The notes under the pieces: generated by a model | What the model saw: the letters and a program-made list of their open reading frames with translations, nothing else | What the model was told of the DNA's origin: nothing | The model's database searches: none | Origin: Glossina fuscipes | Taxonomy: Eukaryota > Arthropoda > Insecta > Diptera > Glossinidae | Direction of reading: 5' to 3' | DNA length: 64,000 nt | NCBI RefSeq assembly: GCF_014805625.2 | Contig: NW_023998414.1 | Coordinates: forward strand, 32,948,486 to 33,012,485 | Part shown: positions 50,758 through 62,199 of the stretch, in pieces | How the letters are laid out: every line of letters begins with the position of its first letter | Position numbering within the stretch: the first letter of the stretch is position 1 | Made by a program: the position numbers and the translations under genes

Positions 50758-51111
50758 ATGAGGTTATATTCGATCTCTATCCTTGTTAAATGCAGCTCTG
50801 GGTTTTGTGATTCATTTTATTTTCTCGTTTCGGAAAGGAAGAAAACTACTTCCGCCTTAAGTTGTATATATAAGCGGAAAAATTACAGCAATTTAGGACA
50901 GAGGAATATGAATTTCATAGGGGCTCGTAAAGTCTATATAATCAATTTCCAAAATCATATGGGATTGTCGATATCGATTGTTACGTCATCAAGCAATCAA
51001 TTTATAATGTTCTTATACTCTACGCCAGTTATGAAACAGAACATAGTACATGGTAAGATTGGCCGAACGGATAAAAAACGCAAAATAACCCGAAATAGAC
51101 CCGTGAACTGA
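50758..51111 (+). other. Unidentified 118-codon ATG open frame (169 codons open from 50602)
   Basis: The frame is open from 50602 to a TGA at 51109-51111. The first ATG is at 50758. It is the longest frame outside the stargazin-like gene and is not a simple-sequence product, but I see no recognisable domain, signal peptide or splice partner. Chance or a relic of a mobile element are the likeliest explanations. Confidence 0.15.
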
Positions 51112-51626
51112 GAGCTATTTTCACTATAGATTTAACTCCGTCTGTACTACGTTTACGTGGCGAAAAGGTGCAACTTTAATAGTTTATGCTGACAATCAAT
51201 GAAGCATTGTGTTGAACTACGGTCGTTCTTTGCCTTACTATAGTGTTTTTACTTACTGTTTTCGTTAGCATCGTATCGTTACTTTTTTAGTCTCCCAAAA
51301 TATTAAATTCATTGGAAGAAGAATTCATTGCTTTAAGAATTAAAATGTTGATGTTGAAAAAGGAAAAAGGAAAAATGATGACAGCGATGAACTGAAGAAA
51401 ATAGAAGCATAAAGAGGTTGCAAAAGATAACGAACGGATATAAGCTATCGAGGAAATGTTTTACAAAAACATAGCAATGTTTAAAAGAATGAAAAGCACA
51501 TACGAACAATGACTAATCTTTGTTATTTTATATGGGAGTTGATGTAAGTTTTACACAAAAGAAAAAGAATAAAGCGAGATCTAAATTTTAAAATATATTA
51601 TGCTGCAATATACTTGTCCGCCAATA

Positions 51627-51700
51627 TCCCATTCGGTGAGTTGAACTCGTAGCCCGCCCGGATAAAAGTCAGATATCCTATCCACTAGACCATACGGAAT
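51627..51700 (-). pseudogene. tRNA-like sequence (tRNA-Glu/Lys-like, degenerate)
   Basis: Reverse complement: TATGGTCTAGTGGATAGGAT is the D-arm/A-box of insect tRNA-Glu with one or two changes. ATCTGACTTTTATCCGGG matches the anticodon arm of tRNA-Glu but with TTT in place of TTC at the anticodon. CTACGAGTTCAACTC is a B-box-like T arm. The acceptor stem halves pair poorly, so it is a pseudogene or a tRNA-derived SINE head. It shares the GGTCTAGTGG-n-TAGGA core with the + strand copy at 24.7 kb. Confidence 0.65.
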
Positions 51701-51864
51701 GCTTAACTGCCTCGAAGATGTTTCGTATTGAAGCTATTAATTATTAGCTGAAATTAATAGTTTTAATATAAAATATAAAATTGAAAAATTTATAAAACGA
51801 TGTAGAGAGAAAGGTAGAGAAAAAAATTAAAATAACGTAAAAAATAACCATATTAGTAAAACAC

Positions 51865-52260
51865 AGATAAGAAAACTTATATCCAATTGTGATCCGATCT
51901 TTTATACCCATCATCTTTATCTTAGACGACAGCTAAAGAAAATATCAAAAAAAATTAAATTCTCAAACTTTATAATAGTGCATGGGCGTGATTGGTTTTA
52001 GCTATTTTTGCCCGAATATTTTGTGGAAATTTTCATTTTTACGAACGAGAGAATGATTGCCGCAAAAATTGGACAAACGTACACGCTTAGGTGCATTCCG
52101 AATTTGACGCCGATCAACTATGCGTATACTTTGTCGGATCTTTGAAACTTGCATCTGGGCGTCACAAGTATGCAAATTCGATTATAGCCTGATCTGTTGT
52201 CTGCTGTTTGTGTGGTAATGAGCAAATAACTTTTGGTTTTTTTTCCCTTTTGAAAACGCA
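51865..52260 (+). repeat. Dispersed repeat family C, copy 5
   Basis: AAGAAAACTTATATCCAATT, GTGATCCGATC, ATACCCATCATCTTTATC and CATGGGCGTGATTGG align with the 20.3-kb copy. The right half aligns with the 44.7-kb copy as described there. It is thus the copy that links the two halves of the family. Confidence 0.8.
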
Positions 52261-52614
52261 GGTGTTCTCAGTTTACTCGATATTGAAAGCTTGTCCTTCA
52301 ACCGAATTGACCCATTTCCAATATCAATTTGCATACAAGACTCGACGTCAAAAGGAGATGCGGATAGTCATACAGACTACGATTTAGCTAGTGATTCTAA
52401 TCAATATCCTGTATACTTTATCGCATCCCTACAGTGTACTTCTACATGTTGTAAACGTTTCCACACAAAGTGAACGCATTCCCATTCTCCAGTGTTGTCT
52501 TTGAAAAACAGATGTTTTCGCTAAAGAAACAACTTTTGATAGCTGCTTTGTCAAATAGTTGCATATCGATTAATTGCACCAGATTGGTTATAAATGTTTC
52601 TTATAGGGTGTCTG

Positions 52615-52860
52615 TTAGATGATTTACGAAATCGATCCGTCTTGTTCTCTTTTGTTCAACCTACAAATCGCAATTTTTCGATATATTTTAATCAAATTTG
52701 ATATAACGATATATTTTAACTCAAGGACGAACCCTATTGGAAATGATTCGGATCGGATCACATTTTCGACCACGTCCCACATATAACAATGTATTTTGAA
52801 ATTTCGTTATATGAATTATGTATTAAGCAAACTGATGTAGGGCATCTAATGGCTAAAAAC
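52615..52860 (+). repeat. Dispersed repeat family A, copy 3
   Basis: TTTTGTTCAACCTACAAATC, CTCAAGGACGAACCCTATTG and ATTCGGATCGGATCACATTT, then CGACCACGTCCCACATATAA. It ends with GATGTAGGGCATCTAATGG. The order matches the copies at 8.5 and 29.9 kb. Confidence 0.8.
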
Positions 52861-53821
52861 CAAATCGCAGTCAAACAGTTTGTTTCTTTTCCTTTCAAGT
52901 AAACGTTTCAGCAATACTATGCTTCCATGTAGCGAAAAAGTTTTGAATTTTAAAAAAAAAAAATAAAAATAAAAATAAAAATAAAACAGATCATCATCAT
53001 GATTGCGCTTAGTAGTAATACCCGAAAATGAAATGTCACCTAAAGGGCAGGTATCACGCAAGCAAATGGTAAATAAGTTATGCATGATAAATTTTTCAAT
53101 GAATATTTATTAAACCTATATAAATGAAAAACTATTATCTCGTCCTGAAAATGTGAAATTCGATACAGCACCTGGATGGCCCAGAGGTATATTTAATTTT
53201 CAAATAAACAAAATTTCATTATATAACATTTTTATTACATAAGAAAAAAAAAAAACAAAACAAAAAAAAGAAAAACGAAAAACGAAAAATCTTAAAAAAT
53301 GATTGTTAAAAAGGAAGGAAACCACTTAAAAGTAAACAAGAAACAACAACAGCGAAAGCAATAAAATTTTATATATTGTATTTTAATGTAGACGATAAAA
53401 TTTATTGTTGGTTAAATAGAAAGTCTATTGAAACTAAACAATAAATTTATATTTTATGCAATTTATTTATTGTATTATTATATAATAAATAATTTCAAAT
53501 TTTCAAAGCTATTGTTAAATATTTCTCTGCATATTGCATATGCATTATGAAAAGAATGCTTTTCATAGCACTCACTTCGCACCCACACTACGAAGAAATC
53601 TCTCTTCACATTAAATAAGTCAGAACATAATAAAATTATTAAAAAACATGATTCTAGGGAAATCATCTGCAATTGAAATACATATTAAATATATCAAATG
53701 TAAAATAATAGCATAAAACCGTAAATCCTTTTGCTGAGAGATATTTTAAACTTCAAGTTAAAAATTGAAATTAGATTTCGCAATGAAATCTCTTTGAAAA
53801 ACATGTTACTAATATGCATAA

Positions 53822-53848
53822 CATCTACATATATATATATATAACATC

Positions 53849-53916
<68 letters not shown>

Positions 53917-53949
53917 AATATATATAAATATATATAAATATATATATAT
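53822..53949. repeat. AT-rich array of (TA)n-AA units
   Basis: Alternating TATATATA tracts separated by AAA at fairly regular spacing. It is a low-complexity tandem array. Confidence 0.9.
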
Positions 53950-54570
53950 GTGTAGAGGGTAATCTTAATTAAGTTAAAATTTTCATTTATATGTTTATAT
54001 TATATTAGTCCGATAATATGGATAACGTTTTACAAATAATATGCATTTAATAAAATTTTGTAAATACTTTTTCCTTTTATTTACAAATTAGATAGTTATC
54101 GAGCAATTACACTTTTTCATATAACGAGCGTATAATTGCACACAACCCATATGATCTTAGTGAGGATTTTGATAGTCACGACTTCTATTCCTAAATAAAA
54201 ATGACTTTCAATCAAATTCGTCTTAAACTTGCATAGAGAGCATTTTAAGCCGGCACCTATTTACCGTCGCATTGCAAATCCGCAAAATAGCAAGATGTAT
54301 ACTGTATACTGTTAGTAAGTGATTCAAAACCCATCCGCATTCGGAGGCAGCTACGGAATAAGCTTGAAACAGCCTCAGTCATTCATTTTGGAGTTCCCCT
54401 CATTTTTAATCATTTATTTGTATTCCCAATGCTAAAAGCTACATTAAGCTAAAGTTTATGTATTTAATTTTCATAGCAAGCACTAAAGGCAGACAATGCA
54501 TTCATTTCGTGAAATCGTTTGCAACATATAGAAGGGAGCTTCAAAGTTCCAATAAAGTATATATATTCTT

Positions 54571-54652
54571 ATTTAATATCAAATTTTTAATCAATTTCGC
54601 AATGTCCCTGCCTCCTCTACCTCCACTCCCTCGACCGTCTGTCCGTCCGTAT
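54571..54652 (+). repeat. Dispersed repeat family E, copy 4
   Basis: TTTAATATCAAATTTTTAAT, then CAATTTCGCAATGTCCCTGC, a CT-rich insertion and GACCGTCTGTCCGTCCG. An ACACGCCCACAGTACAAGAT module follows at 54734. It lies about 500 bp upstream of the exon at 55177. Confidence 0.65.
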
Positions 54653-55176
54653 AATGTCGGTGGTAAACATTTTCTGGGTATGAAAGTTTTTGAATTCAGA
54701 TTGGTATTGAAAATGTTCCAGATCGATCAAAGAACACGCCCACAGTACAAGATGAGCTGAGAACGAATCTTTTTTTAAAAAGAAAAAAAAAAAAAAAAAA
54801 AAAACAAATTGGTTTATTAGATCACTACTCCTAGAGAAATTTCTTTAAAATTTATATACACTAAGTTGTATGATTGACCCTACAGTCCCTGTACAAAGGG
54901 AAATCGCCCGAGTCAACTCTATATTGTAGAGTATCGTATGAAAATATAAAGGAGTGTAATATAGAATCTATTTTTATTTATTTTTTTTTTGGCAGGCATA
55001 AGATATTCAACCAGAGCCGAATATCATTTTCTTATATGATGAACTTTATTGATTTTTTTTATAATAAGTATGTAAGAATATTTACAAAGAGTCTCCAAAC
55101 GAGCTTACAAGTATTTCATCTTGTTTATCTTCTCTCATTTTATGTTTTAATTTTGTTTTATCTTTTTCTTAAACAG

Positions 55177-55317
55177 ATACCGTTACCAAATCATGTCCGT
55201 TCTTCTTGGCATCTGGTATCTTTCTATTGCTGAGCTTTATTGTTTTTCTTATACCAACTTGTTCGCATCAAAATAATTTATATTATTTCAGTGCTGGCAT
55301 TATGTTCATTGTATCAG
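55177..55317 (+). CDS. stg1: Stargazin-like protein, exon 3 of those visible (helix 2, start of helix 3)
   Basis: The acceptor is TCTTAAACAG ending at 55176 and the donor TCAG|GTAAGTG at 55318. The 141-bp exon enters at phase 1 and leaves at phase 1. It encodes T-VTKSCPFF, then helix 2 (about residues 95-117 of the visible protein, ending FLIPTC), a short HQNN turn, and the first part of helix 3 (YYFSAGIMFIVS). SAGI-x-F-x-V-S(A)G is a strongly conserved stretch in vertebrate TARPs (gamma-2 family) as well, so this exon gives the firmest link between the insect gene and that family. It sits only 152 bp from the next exon. Confidence 0.96.
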
Positions 55318-55469
55318 GTAAGTGTGTTTGTTATATATATACTGCTATTGTCATCATTGTAAACATTTAACAATGTTAAGTAAAAAAAAAAAAAAAACGT
55401 TAATGCGCCCAAATTTTCTTTCATTATTTATGTATTGCTCTCCTTTCTATTTATCTCATTTTATAACAG
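55318..55469 (+). other. Intron 3, 152 bp
   Basis: GTAAGT donor, TATAACAG acceptor. It holds an 18-bp poly-A run near 55380 and nothing else recognisable. Confidence 0.95.
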
Positions 55470-55687
55470 GTTTACTTATGTTTATCGGCTTAATTACGTA
55501 TATATCGATATTGAAAGCGGAAATTGGGTCAAAGTTACGTCCAAGATCAACATTACAGCCACCGCTATTCAAAGTCACCTACGGGCAAAGTTTCTTTCTA
55601 TTTGTTTTCGGTTTTATGGCGACAGAATTTGTCGGTTTATTAAATATATTTCTATACATTAGTCTACAAGAAATCGGTTACTATAGT
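55470..55687 (+). CDS. stg1: Stargazin-like protein, exon 4 of those visible (rest of helix 3, helix 4)
   Basis: This 218-bp exon enters at phase 1 and ends on a complete codon before AGT|GTAAGT. It encodes LLMFIGLITYISILK (rest of helix 3), a basic extracellular loop AEIGSKLRPRSTLQPP, then YGQSFFLFVFGF through FLYISL (helix 4, about residues 176-201) and QEIGYYS at the cytoplasmic face. This follows the claudin-fold layout: loop 2 is shorter than loop 1, and helix 4 carries an acidic Glu (ATEFVG), matching the AE-x-VG motif of vertebrate TARP helix 4. The membrane body of the protein is complete with this exon. Confidence 0.96.
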
Positions 55688-57069
55688 GTAAGTATAAAAT
55701 TCAATTTGTTGTTTCGCATTTCACCTCACAGCTAACACTTTTTGTAAAATTTGTTTGAAAAATTAGACTTTGAGAAGACAAGTTCAATTTTTATTCCCAT
55801 AAGGATACAATAGTTTACTTAACTGATTTAATCGTAAGTTTATGTCTGGTTAATTAGCAAATTTATTAAATAGACAGATAACCAACTATGACTATATATA
55901 TATATATATCAATCGCGCATTTAGATATAGGATATCAGCAGAAATTAAAGTAAAATATGAAAAAGAAATGAGAAAAAAAATATTTTTACAAAATTTCGAA
56001 TATTAATAAATATATGTAGCAATGAAGCGTTAAATTTTAAAAGCTAAATCAATGCCACGATAAAAAAATCATATATATTTTGATTGAAAAATGGTAACCA
56101 AAATTTAGTATAGATATTTCTAGTTGACAGCTGTAAATCTGCTACGAGGAAAGAGTGAATCCACTCGCACAGTCACACCAGCAACAGGAGAGAACATCTA
56201 ATTTATCGTAAATAAGATATAAATTTACATGTGACTTAAAAACCATAATATCGTGCTATTGTAAGAAAGTTACGGATCGGGTAACTACAACCTTTACAAT
56301 TTTCACAATTCAGATAAACACAACTTTTAGCTGAAAGCTTTAACAATAAACAAACAAAGCAAGAGAAGAAAAGAAGGACTAGTCGAGACTAGTTCGATTT
56401 AGACGGATAAATGTAGTTTCTAGTCTTTACGATCAGCATAGCAAAGCTAATTTTATTTTATCCTTCAATAAGGATCGTTTTCAATCAAGGAACTTCCCAT
56501 TTACGTCGAATCCTAAATACGTAGAGCTTAAGAGGTCTTATTAGCTCTTGTACAAGATCAATCAAAGTTTCATAGTAAGTGTAACGTGACGATTTTTCTT
56601 CTTAACTTAAAAATTCTCATTCTTTTATCATTTGAAATTTGCGCTTGTTAGGTTTTAAATTATCATAGTATATACGGCGGATATCAGTTTTCAACCTAAA
56701 TGTTTTTATCTTGTCTTTGAAAGTTGTAGTAGTATGCGACAGAAGGCACCAGAGATTAAGTTTAGAAATGTAAATTAATTAAATGTATATACCTCAACAC
56801 ACTTAACATAGTCATAAGTGTAAAATGAAATGAATGAGTTATGGGACCCTTTACTTTCATTCCTAATGCCTGTATATAAAATACGATATCAAAATGTGGT
56901 AGTATTAAGACAAGAAAGCTTACTAACGATAAGTTGCGCAAAACGGGTGAAATATATATATGTGTGTGTGTGCATGTATATACATATATACGTGTATGTG
57001 TGTGTGTGCTTTTTGTTTGCTATGGCAGAGGTAGAGGTCTTCGAAATTTCTTCTCTAACTTCTATAACC

Positions 57070-57480
57070 GGCCCGTAAGAACAGGATACACAATTCGCAA
57101 TCCAAGGCGCCTGCGTACTAAAATTTCCGCCCTCCCCCGGGCGCATTAGTTCGACTCCTCCGCGGGATTTGGTTCCAACTAGTGCGCTCCACGCGATGAG
57201 ACCGTAATAGCAGAAAACTCTATCGTCTTCCACTTCCTCTTCCCTCCACCCGCTCAATGTCCCCCACGGTGCACCCACAGTTCAGCTGAGCGGCTGAGTT
57301 ATTGTGGTCGATTCGAAAGCAGCCATGATCGGTCAGAAACTGCGTAAGGTAATAATTTACCTGCCCCCGTCGTCAGCTCATCCACAGCAATACGTTTGAG
57401 ATTAACGGAAACGTCCGTCTACTTGTCGCCGCTTTTTCACATGGCGATTATCGCCGATTCGCTGAATCGTTTGCTCTTAC
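57070..57480. other. GC-richer island in intron 4, function unknown
   Basis: This stretch of about 400 bp has many CpG-containing and G/C-rich words (CCCTCCCCCGGGCGC, CTCCGCGGG, CCCCCACGGTGC), in clear contrast to the AT-rich sequence around it. On the minus strand there is an open frame with phrases such as WREEEVEDDRVFCYYG, but I recognise no family. Two small adjacent hairpins occur at 57443-57469 (GGCGAT-T-ATCGCC and CGATTC-GCT-GAATCG). It may be an internal promoter or enhancer, a structured RNA, a piece of a mobile element, or foreign sequence; I cannot choose. Confidence 0.4.
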
Positions 57481-57686
57481 CCTTTCTGCTTCTTTTCATA
57501 AATGTAAAGCCGCGTAAAGTAATTCAATGTGGTTGATGGGATCGAAAACATATATAGCGTAACGGAAGATAATACGACACCCTACTGTCAACAAATTAAA
57601 CGTGCAGAGCGGGTAATTTAAGTGAAGCGTCCCAAATTGATCAATACAAAAGTCGTCCTTGTTTGTTTATTAACACGGCAAAGATT

Positions 57687-57692
57687 GAGAGA

Positions 57693-57746
<54 letters not shown>
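57687..57746. repeat. (GA)n microsatellite
   Basis: About 30 GA units with one GTGA interruption. Confidence 0.95.
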
Positions 57747-57749
<3 letters not shown>

Positions 57750-60526
57750 TGGTTGAGAAATGTCCAAGTATATCACTCTCTAGAAGATGTTTAGGAGGTT
57801 TGAAAGGTGTTTCGCTCAGGATTTCCAAAAGTTCTGCCCTGATGGTATAATAGTTTTGCTAAATATATGCGGGAATATCACATACTAGGTTTAATAACGT
57901 TTATTTAAAATATATAAAAAAAAAAAAAAAAGAATTCTTTAATTTTGGTGAAAAACGCAACGAACTCTTCTCCTGAACGCTTTACATATCTCAATATACG
58001 ATATCTATATGTATGTATGCATACGTCGAGTTACAGGCAATTCTAAAAAAAAAAAAAAAACTGAAAAAAAAAACATGAGAAACGATTGCGGTTTCGCATC
58101 ATATGCCACATTCAGGACTGGACGGTTACAGGACTCTTATTTGCTTAATCGTAAAAGGAAAATCGTTTTATTAACATTTTGTAATAAAAATGAATTAAAT
58201 CCTTTTAAAAATTTATTTCTCTATGCTGTTGATTCTTCACTTCTGATATTTTAAGCTATTCAACAACTTAATTCATATCATGGCACATAGAGTACATTGA
58301 ATAATTTTCATTTTTTCATATCCCCCTCTTCTATAATCTTTAAAATTCAACAACAACAACAACAACAAACACTAAGGATTTTCGATAGCCATAGCACCGC
58401 AATGTGTGGTTGCTTTTGAAATGCAATTGAAATTACTTGTAAAAACTTTTCAGGAAAGATAGAGATGAGGGTACGAGATACCGATTACGATAGAGGGAAC
58501 GAGTTAAAATGAAACTATGAAACTGTGGCTTTTATTGCAGCCATCATTTTTTTTGTTTTTATATTTCCTAAAAAGGAAACCAGTAATGAAATAAAAGAAT
58601 ATGTGAAAAAACTGCTAAGGAATTATTTACTTAAAGTTGTGTACGATGAAAGGATTAAGGTATACAGTGTCTGATACAATTGAATGCAAAATAATCGGTT
58701 TAAATTTACTTTTTTTACTAGAAAGGAAAAAAAAAAATAAAATAAAATAAAATAATTTCTTTCTTTTTTAAATTTCATTCATTTTTGTCTCAGTTATATG
58801 ATAAGAAAATGGTACCAAATGGAAAAAATCTTATACCATTTACTGCTTTGTAGCTTATCGCCTATGTGCATTAAAGCCCATTGAATTTATTACACATTTT
58901 ATTCACAAAACCACTTACAAATGCACATTACTCGTTTAATTCATAAACGACCTAAGACTTTATTTCTAAAATGCTTAAGAGATTTAAGAGAATTTATATT
59001 AAGTCAATCTATGCCTGAACTAATTTTGATAAAATGAATCACAGACAGAGTCGCAATTTCAATCACTTATTCATTCGGGAGATTACAATTGAGATGAGCC
59101 TAATTAATAATAATAACAATTATTAATGACAATAAAATCTTGCAATAATAATCATCATTATAATTAAGATTGATGTGCCAATAAGATCATAACTTCTCTT
59201 CTTTATGGTACGTTTGCGAATATCAATAATATCGGATATGAATATCATAACTACTTTACACGATGCAAGAGCTACGCATAGGTACGCAGTTATGGATTAT
59301 AGAAGGCTTCAACTGCTGCCAAAAGTTGGTGATATATTGTAACCACAAGTAATTACATTATGAAAAGTATGTATGTATGTATTATTAATCAGCGTGAAAT
59401 ATTAAATCGATATAGTCCCGTATGCTCGTCTTTTTCTCTATCTGGTTGCCTCTTGTTGAAAAGCTAGCGTTCAAAAGTTCATTTTGAAGATGAGTATAAA
59501 TCGAACACAAAGGCATTGATCGAAAATCTAGCGCAATCCACAAATCATTCCTAAAGTCACCTACCACCAAAGTAGCTAAATACGTAATAAAGTACTCTGC
59601 CTAAAGTCAGTACATAATTTTAAATGAAAATTTTCTTCCTTAGATTAGAATTTAACTTTTTGACACTGAAGTGAATGAAACTTTTCAAAGTATATATGAC
59701 CTATGATAGATATCTCGATTTGCATAACTTTTAATTTAGATAAGAAGATAACAAGTCCATCCGCCTTTAAACTTTATAGTATTGTTTTAAGGTTAGGTTT
59801 AATTTCAAATTCAATTTCAATTAATAAACTGCGAATACATGAAATTAATTGAGAGCAAAGATACTCTCAGAATGTTCTCTCTCAGATGTTGTTCTGACAG
59901 AACAACATGAACTTGTGGCTTTGTTACGCATTGGTGATTCTTGCCAATTTTGATAGAACCAATATATTGATTCGATTTTACTTGAGAAATATATGAAAGC
60001 AGCTATGTTTTCAAAGATTAATCTGACCATTTTGCCATTCATAGACATTCACACTATTGTTCTAAATCAATTTGATTTCATTTTTCATAGAAATATGCTC
60101 AACTAAAATCGTAACATCGCTTGATGCGTTCTCGTATTAGAATTTACTTATCTTTAAATTTATTTCAAAATGAAAAGATTGCATAGAATAAAATGTAAAA
60201 CGCAATTTATTTAAGTTTATTTCTTACTTTTTGCAAACTGAACTTGTGCCAATTTCAATATGAACGGCTCATATAATCTTAGATAGTCGCGATGAAGTTC
60301 TCTTTAAATTCACTTGACTTTTATTAGTTTTATACTATATACCAATACATAAACACCCACACACACACACATGCATGCATGCATTCATGCATGCGTACAT
60401 ACATACGCAAGCACACACACACACACTGTTCAACAAATTTAACAAACCACTAATAACACCTTTCAACGCGAACGCGACATCAACAGTATAATGTCTGCCA
60501 TTCATTTTTCATTTATCCACCTATAG

Positions 60527-60879
60527 CGATTACCATGTTTTACGTTAACAAGTCTAAAGCAAAAAATCAAAGAAGGCGAAAATCACTGCAATCACAACTA
60601 CAAGCATTATAAAAAGCATGAAAAAGAGCAAACAGGAGCGGCAGCAGCAGCAGTCGCATCAGTGACAACAACAACAGCAAATAGTAATGAACGTAGAAAA
60701 AGTAATCACAACAAAAGACATCAAATACACATGACAGGGCGACGCGAATCGGTATCGTTTGAAACGAAGAAGAATTTAAAGAATAGCATGCATGAAAATG
60801 ATGTAGAGATAGCGTTCACGTGTCGTAAACATCCCAATAGCATGGCATCGACTATGTTCTTAAATGAACTGGAAAAGAG
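60527..60879 (+). CDS. stg1: Stargazin-like protein, exon 5 of those visible (start of cytoplasmic tail)
   Basis: The acceptor CCTATAG ends at 60526 and the donor AAGAG|GTAAAA follows 60879. The exon starts at phase 0 and leaves two bases. It begins RLPCF, the wording I expect directly after helix 4 in insect stargazins, so the phase-0 join to GYYS is well supported. The rest is a basic, low-complexity region: a His/Lys/Asn-rich part, an Ala run from GCA/GCG codons (about 60638-60652), a Thr run, and TGRRESVSF, a basic-residue-preceded Ser that fits PKA- or PKC-type phosphorylation. It ends with the less repetitive stretch EIAFTCRKHPNSMAS and LNELEKR. The start could be questioned because the only support is splice signal and phase, but translation is open throughout. 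Confidence 0.88.
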
Positions 60880-61059
60880 GTAAAATATAATAAAAAAAAA
60901 AAAAAAATGAAAATAAAAAAAAATAAAAAAAAAAAAATAAATAAGAGAAAAAAAACAATTTTTTATTCACATTCATTCGCACATTTGTTGTATTTCCGTT
61001 TGCCTTCATTTTTCGCAACTTGATAATTGATATTTACTGCTATTGTCCACGCTACGCAG
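60880..61059 (+). other. Intron 5, 180 bp
   Basis: Donor GTAAAA (not GTAAGT, so weaker), acceptor CTACGCAG. The 5' half is almost pure A with a few T. The frame closes with TAA immediately if it is not spliced. Confidence 0.9.
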
Positions 61060-62099
61060 ATATTATTTTGAGAGACCAGCAAATAAATGCAATTTACATG
61101 CACATGCAAAAAATTTGGCAAAATCCATGAGCGAGCTATACAACAATTGCGAACGATTGTCGCCCATGGTGACGGTAACGCCGCCACCACCACCGTCGCT
61201 TACGGCGTTGCAGGCGAAAGACATGAATCATACAACTTTGCCACGACCACCAGAACAATTTAGTGATTTACCGCAAGAGTTTCCTTTAACACGCAGCATT
61301 TCTACAACAACAGACATTTATACGTACAGCAACGATAGATTAAGTCATATGGCACATGTGCCGGAAAGCAACAACAGTAGAGATTACAACCGCAAACGCA
61401 ATGTGGCGACAAGTACACGTTGCAACAACATCGACACTGAAACTCAAACAATTGGCAGCAGCAACAATAACAATAAAACTAAAAGTACTAACTTCAAAAT
61501 TCAACAGCTGGATAGCAACTATAGCGAGAAACGACCTAAGAATCGTAATGGCACCGCAACCGCAAGGGAGAATCAATGCGAAAACGAAGACGACGTTGAA
61601 GTATCGCAAAGTCTTTGCGGTTTAAGGAGAGGTATAAAGAAAACTAAAGATGAACTCTTTGAAGAGTTTTGCAAAAGGGCTGGCGTACGTCCAAAGCCAA
61701 AGAATATTTACTATATTACAGGCGAGGAGAATGCCGACAATGAACAAGATGAACGAATTGATGACATAAAACAACAATGCAAGTCCCAGAAATCAGCACT
61801 TGTATGCACCAAATTCATGCATAAAGAAGCACATGATAGCCAAGGAAACGCGAATAAATATCCTGGTGGTGGCGTTCATCCAAACGACGATGTTGATGAC
61901 GATGTTAGTAATATTTCGATTGTAAACGATAATGATATTGATATTGAAGATGATAATAATGACGTTGACGCCGTTAATGACATAGATATCACTAATGACA
62001 ATAACAACATAGTTAACGTTGATGTTTACAATGAAGAGGACGAAGAGGAAGATCTCAAGAAATTTCCACGTGGTGAACAAACATTTCATTTCATGAATG
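61060..62099 (+). CDS. stg1: Stargazin-like protein, exon 6 of those visible (middle of cytoplasmic tail)
   Basis: 1040 bp, starting with the last base of an Arg codon and ending with the first base of an Asp codon before G|GTAAGT. It opens with YYFERPANKCNLHAHAKN and SMSELYNNCERLSP, has a Pro run (VTPPPPPSL), and carries DELFEEFCKRAGVRPKPK at 61649-61702, which is not low complexity and looks like a conserved functional block. Between and after these are Asn/Thr-rich and, at about 61888-62060, Asp/Asn/Glu-rich stretches made from GAT, AAT and GAA codons. The long exon is fully open while the reverse-strand frames over it are shadows. The tail of TARPs controls trafficking and synaptic anchoring; that this exon does so here is inference. 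Confidence 0.95.
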
Positions 62100-62199
62100 G
62101 TAAGTGAAAATAAGCTTATATTTAAATGTTAGCCATAATCTTACGAAAGTGTATAATCATTAAACTAATTTCCCCATCTTCGTGGCTTTGATTTAACAG
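62100..62199 (+). other. Intron 6, 100 bp
   Basis: GTAAGT donor, GATTTAACAG acceptor. Reading through meets TGA four bases into the intron, so splicing is required. Confidence 0.95.

Larger units (their letters stand above)
31165..55176 (+). other. Intron 2, about 24 kb
   Basis: GTAAGT donor and AAACAG acceptor ending at 55176. No sure coding exon lies within it. Recognised contents are listed separately: dispersed repeats, a possible mariner fragment, a ~130-bp tandem repeat, a tRNA-like sequence and microsatellites. Nothing recognisable was seen at about 35-36.4, 37.1-39.5, 40-41.4, 46-47, 48.2-49.3 and 49.4-50.5 kb beyond AT-rich sequence and homopolymers. Confidence 0.85.
55688..60526 (+). 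other. Intron 4, about 4.8 kb
   Basis: GTAAGT donor and CACCTATAG acceptor ending at 60526. It contains a TG/AT microsatellite near 56953-57009, a GC-richer island at 57070-57480, a GA microsatellite at 57687-57746, and a (CA)n and CATG-rich tract near 60357-60426. Otherwise it is AT-rich with no exon that I can support. Confidence 0.88.

Noticed and set aside
54874..55233. 119-codon frame reaching into the exon at 55177
   Set aside because: It is in a different frame from the stargazin-like exon, crosses its acceptor and has only AT-rich wording.
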